A stretch of 64,000 nt of DNA from Thysanoteuthis rhombus (lineage: Eukaryota > Mollusca > Cephalopoda > Oegopsida > Thysanoteuthidae). The notes beneath the pieces were generated by a model. The model made no database searches, was not told where the DNA came from, and worked only from the letters and a program-made list of their open reading frames with translations. The stretch is from assembly GCA_963457665.1 (NCBI GenBank), contig OY735211.1, positions 40,995,787 through 41,059,786 of the forward strand. The letters run 5' to 3'. The position numbers and the translations under genes were made by a program. Below, in pieces: positions 1 through 11,099 of the stretch. The first letter of the stretch is position 1, and every line of letters begins with the position of its first letter.

Positions 1-720
1 ACCAGCTATTCTCTATTCATTGATTACTTGTACTGAATTTGCCTCAAACTGAGAAACGGGTGTTAAAATGTAATAGATCTTACGTATCTAATTCTCAGAA
101 CTGAATTTGTTCCCACGTTCATCATCAGACACAGGAATACTCAAATCGTATGCCTGCTTTTATAACTTAAAAATTGGTATTTCAAGTACGTAGATGTCAG
201 CCTATGTGCACTAAAGGCTAATATGACTGCTTATACAAGTCACTTTGTTTTAGCCTGTCAGATAGCAAGATCTTTTGACAAGATCTTTCTTTTTTTCGTG
301 ACGTATTATCTCGAGGGGAATCGATTTGAACACATCATTGAAGCACAGTATACAGTCAAAAGGAATCATACCATCTTCCATTTGGTTACCATAGGTGAAA
401 AAAAATAACAAAATCGTCTCGATTCTGTAGTAAAAGTGAGAATTGCCCTTAAGCTGTCTTCAGCTGCCTCTGCCTGGGGCACCACAAATCACATTCCTCT
501 ATTTTAGCTCTGATTTTGAGGTATGTGAATTAAACTTAGCAAATGAAGTAGCATCAGCCATTTCAATTTACGCTATTTTACCCATTAACTGGTAGGATGA
601 ATCCATGCCTCTCTTAAGGGCATTAGTGTTCTCTCTCTCTCTCCTTCTCTCACTCAATTTTTTTTATTTCAAGAATTGATTTAAAAAATAATCACATGAC
701 GTAGAAAAGGACAAAAGACT
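1..720. other. Intergenic, no gene seen
   Basis: I see no exon-like structure, RNA gene or recognisable mobile element here. A 61-codon open frame at 223-408 has no recognisable domain and is treated as chance. Confidence 0.4.
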
Positions 721-721
721 T

Positions 722-763
<42 letters not shown>
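722..763. repeat. (TC)n microsatellite
   Basis: An almost pure TC dinucleotide run of about 40 bp, with shorter TC tracts about 100 bp to its left. Confidence 0.9.
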
Positions 764-764
<1 letters not shown>

Positions 765-899
765 CCCACTCTACTTTTCTTTTCTCCCGAACGCTGTTAA
801 CTGATTCAAATCTGGTCTGAATGAAAAACCTGGCTTCCTTAGAACTGTCGATTTCCGTCGGACTTGAAATTAGGACAGGTCATCGTCTAGCACTCTGCC

Positions 900-1200
900 C
901 TTTTCACACAAAGCGACGACTATCATTTTTGGTCTTGGAACACTCAAACATCCTCTCATACGAATTAATGATAACTGCTTCTTCGCTTTACGCCATTCCA
1001 GCTAACGAAAAGTTTCTCGGGAATGCGCTACTTTCGAATAGCGGGGAAAATCTGCAGTGTTATAGATCGAGTCGAGGGGCGACTAGCATTCCCAGGTTTG
1101 TCTATAGTACGCTTCAGTCTTCAGCAGGTAAATGTCGCATTCAGTTACCTTTATTTTGCTCAGAGTACATTGGCTGAAATGTTGTGATACAAACAACGAA
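900..1200 (+). repeat. Dispersed repeat, family R1, copy 1
   Basis: This block resembles 51640-51925 in the same orientation. The best shared part is the stretch around 975-1045, containing GGGAATGCGCTACTTTCG followed by ATAGCGGGG, matched near 51800-51830. Both copies then run into a segment resembling CAGTTAC..TTACTGTAA..CTCAGA. The 118-codon open frame at 821-1177 is explained by this repeat and shows no recognisable domain. Family identity is unknown; a 5' region of a transposable element is possible. Confidence 0.55.
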
Positions 1201-1944
1201 GACAACGAGGTTAGTTCGAAACCAAAGACAAAAGACTAATACACTATAAAAACAGAACTCCCAAACTGAATGTTACGGCATATTAGTGTTTAGGTGTGTC
1301 CCGAAATTAAATATGAATCAGTGTATCTTTCAAAAGATACTTTTCCCGGGTCTCTTGAATTGACTGAATATTTTTATTTGGCTCGGCTGACGAAACTCAA
1401 GAAATGTGTCCTAAAGAAAAAAAAATTCTAAAAAGTGTGTCGCCAATTTTCGCAAAAGTTTTCGAAACCTCCGTGAAAAAAAAACAATGAAAAATCCCCA
1501 TCCATCCCTGCAATTCAGGGAAAGTAAAACAGTCCGATCTTCTCCATTTCAACTCGCCTACGTTTTCTTGTAAGAGATTTTCCCATGCGGCTAATTCATA
1601 AGCCTCAAAGTTGAAACATTACACATTAAACTCTCATTATAATGGCACTCGTTCAAACGGCATTGTGTAATGACTCTCGTATTCTAACGACATGTTTGTT
1701 TTCATACTCTCGCAATACTAATCTCAACACATGAAGTTTTCAGTAGATTATTTCAAAAACTAAAACAAATAAATTCTTAAAACAGCATCAACATTCGTTC
1801 TTTTGCCCTTGCAAGGTATTTCCCAAGGGGTTACTGACACGTTAAACAAACAATCAATTACATTCCACCAAGTATATTGCTAGTATCATTACTTCTTGGC
1901 TTTTTTTTTTCAGGCCTCATATTCTGGACGAACACTTTTGGCAG
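1201..1944. other. Intergenic, no gene seen
   Basis: AT-rich unique-looking sequence. I see no coding exon, tRNA-like promoter or inverted repeat. Confidence 0.35.
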
Positions 1945-2285
1945 TTGAGAGGTTTAATGTGAATGGGAACTTTTTTCTCAAGTGGGACAAGTGAAAGAGA
2001 TTTTCCCTTTGAAGAATCAAAAGTGAAGGGAAACTTTTCTCCTCTTTAAGCAGTCAGACGTGAAGGGAAACCTTTATCCAGGAGTGAAGGGAAAATGTGT
2101 TCTTCGGGATCAAAAGGAACACGAAACGGATTTTCCACTGTCAGGGATCGAAAGTGAGTGAAACTTTTTTTTCCACTTTTAGGGGTTAAAATGAAGGGGA
2201 ACTTTCTTTCCATTTTTAGGAGTCAAAAGTGGTTGGAAACTAATTTTTCTCTTTTAGGGGTCAAAAGTGAGGGAGAAACTTTCTT
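1945..2285 (+). repeat. Degenerate minisatellite, unit about 40-50 bp
   Basis: Seven or eight diverged units share a core like TCAAAAGTGAAGGGAAACTTT followed by a T/C-rich spacer. Examples of the core start near 2018, 2067, 2189, 2222 and 2260. A single inverted unit lies far away at 10551-10578. Confidence 0.75.
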
Positions 2286-4070
2286 TACACAGACTCATTT
2301 CTGATTCTGAATCGAGGAACTACTTGCCCTATTCGATATCAACGAAAGCCGAGTATTACCAATCTGATTCACAAGTTACCATACCGTATAGACGTACAGG
2401 TGCATTTCTGATTGTAACAGGAATAGGAATACTGTTTTGTGTTCAATGACAACAAAGGCAGAAGATCAACACTTTTTATCAACCTGGTTACCATACCATA
2501 CTGCCACAAGATTTTTCTCAAAAAAAACAGAACCTGCGTTCAAATAACCCAAGGTCTACACAAAAGTCCAGTAAACATAAAATTCTCTATGACAGCGTTC
2601 ATAAAAAAAATATCTATTATCAGTTACGTTACTGTTACAAGTGAATATTCGCTTTTTAAAATCATTCATCGAAAATCCTCATAAATCAAGACCATTTCGT
2701 CATGATTCATTGCTGTTTTAAGTCTTGTAGAATATCTTTGGTATACAGTGCCGTCCTGCTTATCAATCCGTTTATAGCCTCCTCGGTTAACAAGAATGAT
2801 TATTCGTTGTTACAGCTCGCTTGGCAAGAAGTCTATTAAGTTGGTAAAACTGTCTAGTTGGTCATAAAATTAAAAAATAATTGGCATTCTGGCTGAACAA
2901 GACCATTTTTGATGTCCTGTAATTTATACCAGTAATCTAGAATGCTTATGTTCTCGGGAATACAGATGTCGTTTGGCATTTGAAAGATTCTCCACTCATG
3001 ATCAAAGTCATTCCATTTACTTTCAGCAAGAAATGTTTCAAATTGAGCAATGTTTCAAATATTTGCAATTGGCATCAGCTGTTGTTTACATCTGTGCTAT
3101 ACTTTTTTTAGCTATTTTTAAACTCGAATTTCCCCAGAATGCCACGTCTTTTCTTTTTTCCCTTGACAACTCATTGTTCTTAAAAAAGGATTGTTCGACT
3201 AGTAACATAACTGTATGACGGCCGAAACCATACGTCAATTTGCAGGGATGTCAAAGTAGATACGTTCGTTTAAACTTGTTTATTTTCTGCCAGAAAACCT
3301 TAGATTTGTGGAGGATTTGCTAAGGTGGAAAAATCATTTGACAATGATGGGTTTAAGCAAAGAACATTTCGTAGTCTATGGTTCACCAACTCTCGTCCAG
3401 TTAAAAGTCTTCAGTTGAAGATTAAAAAGCGAAGTGAGGAAAGGTATGAAGAAATAAATTTGACGAAACACATATTGTGAGAAATAAGTATACCCAAGTT
3501 CTGTGTACATTTAGATATATTTTTGGATACAGCCAAAATAGTGCAGAGTACACAAAATTGTTTCTTGTTGCTTCTTTACAGTTTTAATCAATAAAGAACT
3601 TGAGAAACTGAGGTATGAAGAAATCTAATCTCACTAGATTTCAGAATTTTAAAAAAACTCAGAGACCCAGACAGGTATCGAAAAACCCAATGCTGACACC
3701 CTTGTCTAACTATGTGAAGATACATTTCTAATTCTAGCTGAGATGGAAAAAACTCCCTTCTCTACTCAAGTTTGTCCGTCTGTCTACGACACTAAGGGAG
3801 GCTAATTTGCAAAATGACTCTCAGAGTGTTCTTCCTAATAGTATCATTGTTTTAAAACCGTTTGTTAATTTTTAAGTGGGTGAAGTGTTACATTGTCTTA
3901 AATAAATTACTAATATACCTTTACTTCATTAAATATGATCCTGTTGTCCCTTACATTCCAATGAACTTCTTAAGATACTACATTGCTTTACGTTCCCATC
4001 CCGAGGTATACTGATAGCAAAGCAACAGGTATTCACTAGTTAGAGTAGTAAGGATATGTGTGAATAGCTT
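2286..4070. other. Intergenic, nothing firmly identified
   Basis: Several short open frames (2267-2449, 2439-2684, 2973-3218) lack domains and splice context. The segment at 2745-2830 loosely resembles pogo-like inverted-repeat elements, but no second end was found. Confidence 0.3.
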
Positions 4071-4079
4071 GCTAATCGT

Positions 4080-4250
4080 CGCACCATACCAGGCACCTAT
4101 AATATAAAGGTATTCACACAAAAAAAAACTCAGTTTGACACATGGCCACGTGTGGAGTATTCAGAGGGACTCGAATTCAATACAGTAGTAATAGTGTGCG
4201 ATACCACTTTGCTAACCATCATGCTACGACGTGGCACCCAAACGAAGACA
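4080..4250 (-). mobile_element. tRNA-derived SINE-like fragment
   Basis: Read on the minus strand, the segment starts with a tRNA-like head. An A-box-like stretch (TAGCATGATGGTTAGC) is followed about 45 nt later by a B-box-like GAATTCGAGTCCC. This spacing is typical of a tRNA-derived SINE promoter. It abuts an RTE fragment on its right side. Family assignment is inference. Confidence 0.45.
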
Positions 4251-4309
4251 TTACATAAAAGTAACAACGGTGCAAGCATGAAACAAAAAAGGCATTAAAT
4301 GTACTTGCC

Positions 4310-5020
4310 TACACATGAACTTCAGTAAAACGAAAATCATGTGCAACAATTATGTTGAGAAAAGAAACATAACTGTCAAGATAGAAGATGCAAAACTCAG
4401 CAAGGTAGACCACAACATCTACCTAGGACAATGAATCTCCATGAGGCTCTCAAAAGAGGAGGAAATCAAGCGAAGAATCACTCCCAGATGGCAAGCCTTC
4501 GGCAGAGCAAGCTCAACTTTCAAAAACCAGATGATCTCAATAATCCTAAAAAGAAGAGTATACAACCAATGCATTCTCCCGATAGTCACTTATGGAGCTG
4601 AAACATAGAACCGAACCAAGAGACAGGCCTACAAACTGAGAAGTATGCAACGTGCGCATGAGAGAATTATGCTCAACCTTACATGGAGAGATCACAAGGC
4701 AGCGCAGTATATAAGGAAGAAAACGGGTGTCCGTGACATCATAGAAACTATTAAAAACTCAAATAGCAATGGGCAGGCCATGTTGCAAGAAAGAAAGACA
4801 ACCGATGGACATCACGACTCACAACATGGATCCCCAGAGATCACATGAGAAACCGAGGCCGACAGAACACAAGATGGAGAGATGAACTGGAGAAATTCAG
4901 GAAATACTGGCTCCGCGACACCCATGATGTAGAATTGTGGCGAATCCTGGGGAAGGTCTAAGGCCAACGACGGACGTTAAAAGAATGATGATGATGATGA
5001 TGATGATGATGAAGAAGAAG
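4310..5020 (+). mobile_element. RTE-clade LINE, 5'-truncated relic 1
   Basis: The translation in shifting frames matches the C-terminal part of RTE-type endonuclease-reverse transcriptases: a motif like YLGQ.ISMR, then NQCILPIVTYGAET, then AHERIMLNLTWRDHK, then WQWAGHVAR-like residues. Only the 3' part of the reverse transcriptase is present. Stops and frame changes show it is dead. It ends in a (GAT)n tail at 4986-5020, the simple-repeat 3' tail typical of RTE elements. Copies at 11100-11832 and 44262-45400 belong to the same family. Confidence 0.85.
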
Positions 5021-5800
5021 AAACACAAATAAGATAATCGGCTAGGTATACAGAGTGTTCCAAATATAAAAACATGCTTTATCAGATTTTTGAGAACATC
5101 TAATCAATATTTTTTTGCATTTAGGGAATAGTCATGGGAAGTTTACCAATACCTGATAGTACGAAAAAGAGCTTAATATTGGTGTGAACTAAAAAAAATT
5201 TTCTTGGAGATGGTAGTGCTTTTCACGGAACCTCAAATCTCTGGACCCCCCCAGTCCGCTGCTCTAACAACTGAGACATAATCCCGAGTGCCACCATATA
5301 CTGTATGTCTCGCACTTGATTCTCCAAAGTCGGGATTGGGGGGGGGACAGCTTTATCGATTTTTGCCTGGTCCATCTGGCGTTCCAGTCGAAGAGAAGAA
5401 AATATTTTGATCTCTGAAAACTAAATGAATGGATCGATTTTTTTACGGTAGGCTTAAAATAGTTTTACAGCCCCAAGTAAATTGCTACGATATACACAGC
5501 AGAAAAAAAAATGGGGACGGTGTGAAGTGTGAGAAAATGGAGATTTGAAAAAAAAAATTCAGAATTATAGGCAATTCTTTTTGTAGAGAACGTTTTTCTA
5601 GTCGGATTAATTTGATCTTCTTGAGTGGGAAAATAAAGAAGACAATGAGAAAAGACTAAACAACGCTAACTGAAAATAGTTTGAAAGTAGTGTCCTGCTT
5701 TTAAACTCTTCGAATTACTTATACATCACGAACTATAGACTTAAAGATTAATTTCCAGCATTTATTCACTGTTTTAGATCAGTTAACTGACATAATTCTT
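5021..5800. other. Intergenic, nothing identified
   Basis: No coding exon or repeat family recognised. A short poly(G) run lies near 5338-5347. Confidence 0.35.
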
Positions 5801-5814
5801 CTATTCCTGATATA

Positions 5815-5822
5815 TGTATATT

Positions 5823-5897
<75 letters not shown>

Positions 5898-6179
5898 ACA
5901 TACATATATATATATATACACACACATATATATACACACATACACACACATATATATAAACATACATATATATGTACATACACATATATACATACACATA
6001 TATACACACACACACGTATATATACACACACATATATATACACACACAGATATATATACACACACATATACATATATATACATATATACACACACATATA
6101 GAGACACACATATAAATACAGACACAGACACACACACTCAAATATATTCACATATATATATATATATAGAGAGAGAGAG

Positions 6180-6214
<35 letters not shown>

Positions 6215-6345
6215 CACACACACATATATATACATATATGTATATATATACACACACATATATACACACACATATATATAGACACACACACATATATACA
6301 TACATATATATATATGCATACACACACACACATATATATAGCGTT
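5815..6345. repeat. Compound (TA)n/(CA)n microsatellite
   Basis: More than 500 bp of alternating TA and CA/CACACATA dinucleotide blocks with a short GA insert near 6169-6182. All open frames over it, on both strands, encode Tyr-Ile or Cys-Val runs and are artefacts. Confidence 0.95.
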
Positions 6346-6450
6346 ATATTATATAGAAACTTATCTCAAATGATCTCCCGCCTTTAAAGGGTTGATATAT
6401 CATTTAATTTAGACAACGTATATAGAATAAAGAATTAAGCTGCTACAGGA

Positions 6451-6452
<2 letters not shown>

Positions 6453-6545
<93 letters not shown>
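6453..6545. repeat. (TA)n(GA)n microsatellite
   Basis: A TA run of about 50 bp passes directly into a GA run of about 40 bp. It sits at the 3' edge of the mariner relic to its right. Confidence 0.95.
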
Positions 6546-6547
<2 letters not shown>

Positions 6548-7570
6548 CAAAAAGTATTCCTCCAGATTTATGCAAGTCTCTATTAAACAAAAATGTCAAT
6601 ATCTGAGGGTATGGTTTTTTCGGTGTGTTCTCCAAATAGGTCCACACGCTTCTGAAAGCGACGTTTTCAATTCTCGAATCCTCCCCAGAAGAATTTTGCA
6701 CCTTTCGATTCACATTTCAAAATGGCAGTTGTCGCATCATCAAATCTTGTTTTCTTTGATTTTCGGCAGGTTTAGGGAATAAAAAGAAGTCTGAAGGGAA
6801 ACACCTAGGCTGAGGCGTGGATGGGGTAATGTTTCCTAACAAAATTCCCGTGGGACCCTTGCTAGCATAGAATCGAATTTATCGTGGTTGGGGGGGGGGG
6901 CTCGATGCAAGTTACCTGGCCTTTTATTTTTCGTCAATGCAGTTTTCATTTTACTTTTTTTTTAAAACTTCTTCATAATTGGCCCCCATCTGTGTCCTTC
7001 GATGAAATTTATCAAAATTACCCCTTTGGAATAAAAAGAAATTGAAAAAAACTTCGAAAAGAAGTCACCATCACCTCCTGAGCTGACCCTTCTGCCTTCG
7101 AATCTGGCCGAGCCAATCTCCATAGAAGCCACTGTTTTGATTAGACCTTACTCTCTGGATCGTACCAGTAGATCCAAAACTCTTGATTACAAATCGTTCC
7201 ATAAAATCGCCTTCATCTGCTTTGATCTTGCTTAAAAGACTGATGGAAAGAGCCTCTCTTTGAGCAAGCTGATTTTCAACTTTTTGGGCATCAATCGAGC
7301 TGAGATACTGCCGAGACATATTCGCTTAAAATTGAAAATGCAGAACCATGTGAGATTCTATCTTCTGTACCTGTAGCATCAATGGTAAGGCGACGGCCTT
7401 CCTCCACAAGTTTCTTGACTTCAGCCATAGTTTCTTCATTCATTGAGGTTGACGGCTCCCCTCTATGGATCGATATTCGTGGTCTCCTCGACATTCCTTC
7501 AATCGCTTGATCCATCTAAAAAATCAATTTTTCTGTGAGGATCAGCATCCTTGTAAATCTGATGCAAAGT
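6546..7570 (-). mobile_element. mariner transposase relic
   Basis: Read on the minus strand from about 7570 down, the translation follows the mariner plan. A residue run like GGAPSTSMNEE is followed by a helix-turn-helix (VKKLVEEGRRLTIDA, then ISHGSAFSILSE). About 20 residues later comes ALSISLLSKIKADEGDFMERFV, then a GQIRRQKGQ-like segment where SPRPKK would be expected, and near the end KTRFDD and a terminal block around 6550-6700. Several frame changes and stops break it, and the catalytic DDE/D core is largely unrecognisable. It is a plain DNA transposon fossil about 1 kb long. Confidence 0.75.
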
Positions 7571-7810
7571 TTCAATGATTTGGGAAGATTTCCACTTGAT
7601 GTTTGTTAAAAATCCGACGTCGGCCCTGACATTAAAATCGTGTTTTCTATGCTACAAAAGTATCCTCTTTATGAATGCACTCTAACAAGAAAGACAACTG
7701 TATTGATGAGATTGGCTGCAGCCATGTTTAAAGCAGTTTTGTTCGGAATAAACTGATCTATCTATGAACTGAAATACTAGTAGCAATACTATATATATTT
7801 ATCTCTGGGT

Positions 7811-7935
7811 TTTAAGTGAAGGTTTCGATCCTACCTCGTGGCACTCGATGGGATAATGGATAGTCTAAAGCCACACCGAAGAGTTGTTATACAACGAAAC
7901 AGCTGTCTGTGGATGACACAATCATTCAGTTATTA
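7811..7935 (+). mobile_element. SINE-like repeat S1, truncated copy
   Basis: About 125 bp closely matches 9960-10088. Shared blocks are GGTTTC(G/A)ATCCTACCTCGTGG, GGATAGTCTA and AACAGCTGTCTGTGGATGACAC. GGTTTCGATCC resembles a tRNA B box. Like the other copy, it runs straight into a TA array. Confidence 0.65.
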
Positions 7936-7937
7936 TA

Positions 7938-7983
<46 letters not shown>
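7938..7983. repeat. (TA)n microsatellite
   Basis: A pure TA run between the S1 repeat and the inverted-repeat element at 7984. Confidence 0.95.
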
Positions 7984-7986
<3 letters not shown>

Positions 7987-8161
7987 TGGATTCCAGTTTA
8001 ATGGAATTTTGGTTACAAGGAATAGTTGCTCATTAGGAGCAAGCACACAAAAGAATAAAGCATATGTAATATTTCGTTCCTTTAATGCAAATCTGTTTAA
8101 AATGACGGTCGCTTATAGGGATCAAAATTATATTTCTGATTTAGTCTGCTTCAGTGAAATC

Positions 8162-8164
<3 letters not shown>
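7984..8164 (+). mobile_element. Short terminal-inverted-repeat element M1, copy 1
   Basis: The left end CAGTGGATTCCAGTTTAATGG is mirrored by a right end whose complement starts GTGGATTTCACTGAAG. The interior (GGTTACAAGGAA, GCTTATAGGGATCAAA) matches 33595-33784. About 180 bp, non-coding, embedded in a TA array. The CAG ends and TA-rich target suggest a pogo/Tigger or other Tc1/mariner-superfamily non-autonomous element. Confidence 0.6.
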
Positions 8165-8238
<74 letters not shown>

Positions 8239-8240
8239 TA
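8164..8240. repeat. (TA)n(CA)n microsatellite
   Basis: About 60 bp of TA followed by a short CA run. Open frames across it are artefacts. Confidence 0.95.
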
Positions 8241-8394
8241 ATTCTTTAAGATTTCTTTGTTACAAGTTGAGTTCACTGTGGATTATCAATAATCAAACAG
8301 TACTCTGCTTGGAGTTTAGAGCATGGACCGTTGATTGATACAATAGCGTGTTTGTTTTTTTGTTCTTTGGGTTTTGTTTTTTTTTGCTCTAGAA

Positions 8395-9060
8395 ACGTTC
8401 ATCAAAACAAACTCTCTGACAGCTACACGGCAGAAGTTTATAAGACATTTTAACACACGAATCTCACTTTTCGGAACACAGTGTTACAGTGGTTAAGGAA
8501 ATGGCATGAAGATAGTTCTGTGCGAGACTCCTGGTCGCCTGGTTGGCCTGTTAACATGAGAACGTTATCCATGTACTACACGCCATTCTAAGAAGCCAAA
8601 AGTCCACTCGGTGCTATCCCGTGACACTTTACATTAGACGTCGGAACCTACTCCGAATCCTGCATTGTGTTTTAAAATTCCATTCTTACAGAATTTGGCT
8701 GGAATCGATAGAAGGATATAAAGCAGTAAAAATAATGTTTTGCTGCGAATTTTTTTTTTATTCAAGATTAATAAAGATCTCGTCATGGTTGATTTCCTTT
8801 TGATGTCAGATGAGGATTTGTTTGAGTAGGTTTGTAAATATGCAAAACTGTCGCTACAGGGCTAAGAGCAACCTCAATGAGCTACACCAGAAACCACTTC
8901 ACAGTTCATTTTCTTACCCACAATAACACAGTACAGCTTTTACCGAATTTGTTATAATGAACTTTTCTACTGGAAAAACACTCTGCTGTACCGACCAACG
9001 ACCCACACTAATAAAACTTCAGACAGTATCCTATTAGATCATCAATCAAGAAGCCACCAG
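8395..9060 (+). mobile_element. Tc1/IS630-type transposase relic
   Basis: The translation in mixed frames matches a DDE transposase of the Tc1/IS630 group. It shows SLTATRQKFIRHFNTR (helix-turn-helix start), then a PGRLVG-like linker, then TLRRILHCVLKFHSY-like residues near 8630-8690. Then comes LLMSDEDLFE near 8795-8825, the site of the family's conserved SDEAHF catalytic motif, and a later WKNTL-type segment. Frame changes and stops are frequent, so it is dead. It is distinct from the mariner copies here. Confidence 0.55.
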
Positions 9061-9790
9061 TGAACTCGACTGGTAACGAAAAAGAAAAACATTAAAAAAT
9101 GTAGGTTTTTTCTGCTTCACTCTATATGTACCAAATGACCAAAAAGTTTGAGCAGTTTTAGATGTTCTTTGAGGAAGATGAACGATCAAAAAACAATTTA
9201 ACATTATGAGATGTATACACATCATTAATTATTGAATAGCCTTTAAAAGAAGTAACAAGTAGAATCAACACGGTGGCTTTAAAAAAATTGAGTGAAAGGG
9301 ATTTTCTGCTGTATGAATTTAAACCAGGAACAAGAGAAATAGAAAATCCCGAAAAATATGCACAATTCCTGCTTATTATCAGGAGGTTTTTAACTGGAAA
9401 TGTATCACTTGAAAATACACCTCGTGAAGGACTAGTCTGGAACAATAATTGCAGGCGAGGTATACGGTGTCTAACGTTAGAAAGTCCAATTAGTCAGACC
9501 CAAAGCATCCTGAGTAAGGACATTGATTTTTTTTCTGGATGATGTGCACTTTTCCGCTGCCTCTTTTCCGGGTAATTGAGGGAGCATATATTCCTGGGGG
9601 GGACAAGGGCAAAAGAGTAAATTTGGAATATATCTTAGTTACACGATACGCATTCCAGCCGCCATTTGTTAAGTAAGCAAGTACTGTATCATCAAGATGT
9701 CAGATGGTGCTCTTGACCGATTGGGAACATTGATTTGGGATTACATAAAACAATTTTACTTCATCGTTTATTGATTATAAGATACCAACT
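9061..9790. other. Intergenic, nothing firmly identified
   Basis: An open frame at 9273-9542 (plus) overlaps one on the minus strand at 9158-9445. Neither has a domain I recognise or convincing splice sites, so no gene is called. Confidence 0.3.
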
Positions 9791-9829
9791 TTCTAACCCT
9801 CTCACCCCTTGATGAGAAGGCCTGATCCA

Positions 9830-10088
9830 AGTGGTGGGGGGGACACCCCACTCCCTAAAACAGAAGCCCATGGATGCACAAGTACATTACGCTCATGTAA
9901 TGCGTTATGAGGGGGTTGAGAATTCAACCTTACTGACCGTCCAGTTCTGTGAAACAGAGGTAGGATACCGGCCTCTACGTCTGAAGCGAAGGTTTCAATC
10001 CTACCTCGTGGTACTGGATGGGAAAATGGATAGTCTATAGCCACACTGAAGAGTTGTAATACAACGAAACAGCTGTCTGTGGATGACA
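9830..10088 (+). mobile_element. SINE-like repeat S1, longer copy
   Basis: The 3' half matches 7811-7935 at high identity and contains a B-box-like GGTTTCAATCC. The 5' half (9830-9960) has no counterpart here. It ends in a TA array beginning near 10091. The structure suggests a tRNA-related SINE or the 3' end of a LINE. Confidence 0.5.
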
Positions 10089-10090
10089 CA

Positions 10091-10093
10091 ATA

Positions 10094-10152
<59 letters not shown>
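10091..10152. repeat. (TA)n(CA)n microsatellite
   Basis: A TA array with a short CA end, forming the tail of the S1 repeat. Confidence 0.95.
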
Positions 10153-10339
10153 AGTATAAACAAACCATCCTCTATACAAAATGTGTTGCTGATCTGTCCT
10201 TGAACAAACACAAACTGTTTCTTTCTAATTTTCTTCAGAAAATGATCAATTCTGAATAATATCTTACCTGGATAAAAAAATATTTGGTTTTATTCATTTA
10301 ATAATTCAACCCTAATGGAAAAAAATATTTTCCCAATAT

Positions 10340-10810
10340 TCAGAATCACAAAACATGCCTAAAAGCATGTGTTGTTGGGCTGATTGCAATAAAATTTGGT
10401 TCAAGTAGCATAAAGTTCCTGTTTTTAACTCTCAAAACCAAGCCATTCAAGCAAAAGTTCTGTTTTGCTCAAATACTTATCAGCTGAGGTACCCATCTAC
10501 ACCAGGTTAAGTATTCAAGGAGTGAAACAAAGACTAAATCTTCTAGAAAAAAAGTTTCCCTTCACTTTTGACACCTTGAAGAATTATATATAAACCTATA
10601 AAATACGTATATGTAATATGTATATTGAATGGAAAGCAAATGTCAAGTTTAGCATCATGGTTATATTGTAAATAGAACGTCTCTTGAAAACCTTCTTTTT
10701 TTTCAATTCTCAAAACCTATTATTTTAAAACCTTCCCACAGGTCCATTGAGTATGCATGTCAAATTTGGTAGTGCAGCACCTATGTTTAGGTGGTTTCTA
10801 TAGCATGACA
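10340..10810. repeat. Degenerate repeat related to 29770-30180 (family T1)
   Basis: The block at 10627-10690 (TTTAGCATCATGGTTATATTGTAAATAGAACG) resembles 29950-29985 (TTCAGCATCATAGTTAAATCGTAAATAGAATC). The blocks at 10372-10425 and 10750-10800 look like further degenerate units. A short match also lies at 28830-28875. Family unknown. Confidence 0.4.
10551..10578 (-). repeat. Single inverted minisatellite unit
   Basis: AAAGTTTCCCTTCACTTTTGACACC is the reverse complement of the 1945-2285 minisatellite core. This suggests the unit belongs to a dispersed family and is not confined to the array. Confidence 0.6.
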
Positions 10811-11099
10811 GACAAATGGTGTGACACCTCTCATATATATGTATAGAGATAGACAGAGATCTTTGTATTGTTGCTATATTTCCGAGAAAGGACTAATGCG
10901 AACATCTTCAAGAGCTATTTTTTTTTGTATACAATAAAATCACTGCTTGCTCAAAGCCTAGATAAAAGCAAAGCACAAATAAATACTCAAATAATCATGC
11001 TTTTATTTTCAATCTAAATCCTATAACCCAACGATGTACTCTGCAAAACTCACCATATTAAAAGACTCCCAAGCAACATTACCAGCTTTTTTTCAGCTG

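Noticed and set aside
821-1177. 118-codon plus-strand open frame
   Set aside because: It overlaps dispersed repeat R1, whose second copy at 51640-51925 is in a different reading context; no protein domain.
5779-6390. Eight open frames of 61-187 codons on both strands
   Set aside because: They translate alternating TA/CA dinucleotides (Tyr-Ile, Cys-Val, His-Thr runs); a microsatellite cannot support a gene call.
7838-8338. 166-codon plus-strand open frame
   Set aside because: It runs through two TA arrays, the S1 repeat and the M1 element; each part is explained by a repeat.
8475-8540. tRNA-SINE-like head (ACAGTGGTTAAGG followed by GTGCGAGACTCCTGG)
   Set aside because: The same bases are better explained as coding DNA of the Tc1/IS630-type transposase relic (HFNTRISLFG.. 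and the following linker).
9158-9542. Opposed open frames of 95 and 89 codons
   Set aside because: They overlap on opposite strands, show no domain or splice sites, and cannot both be real; neither has positive support.
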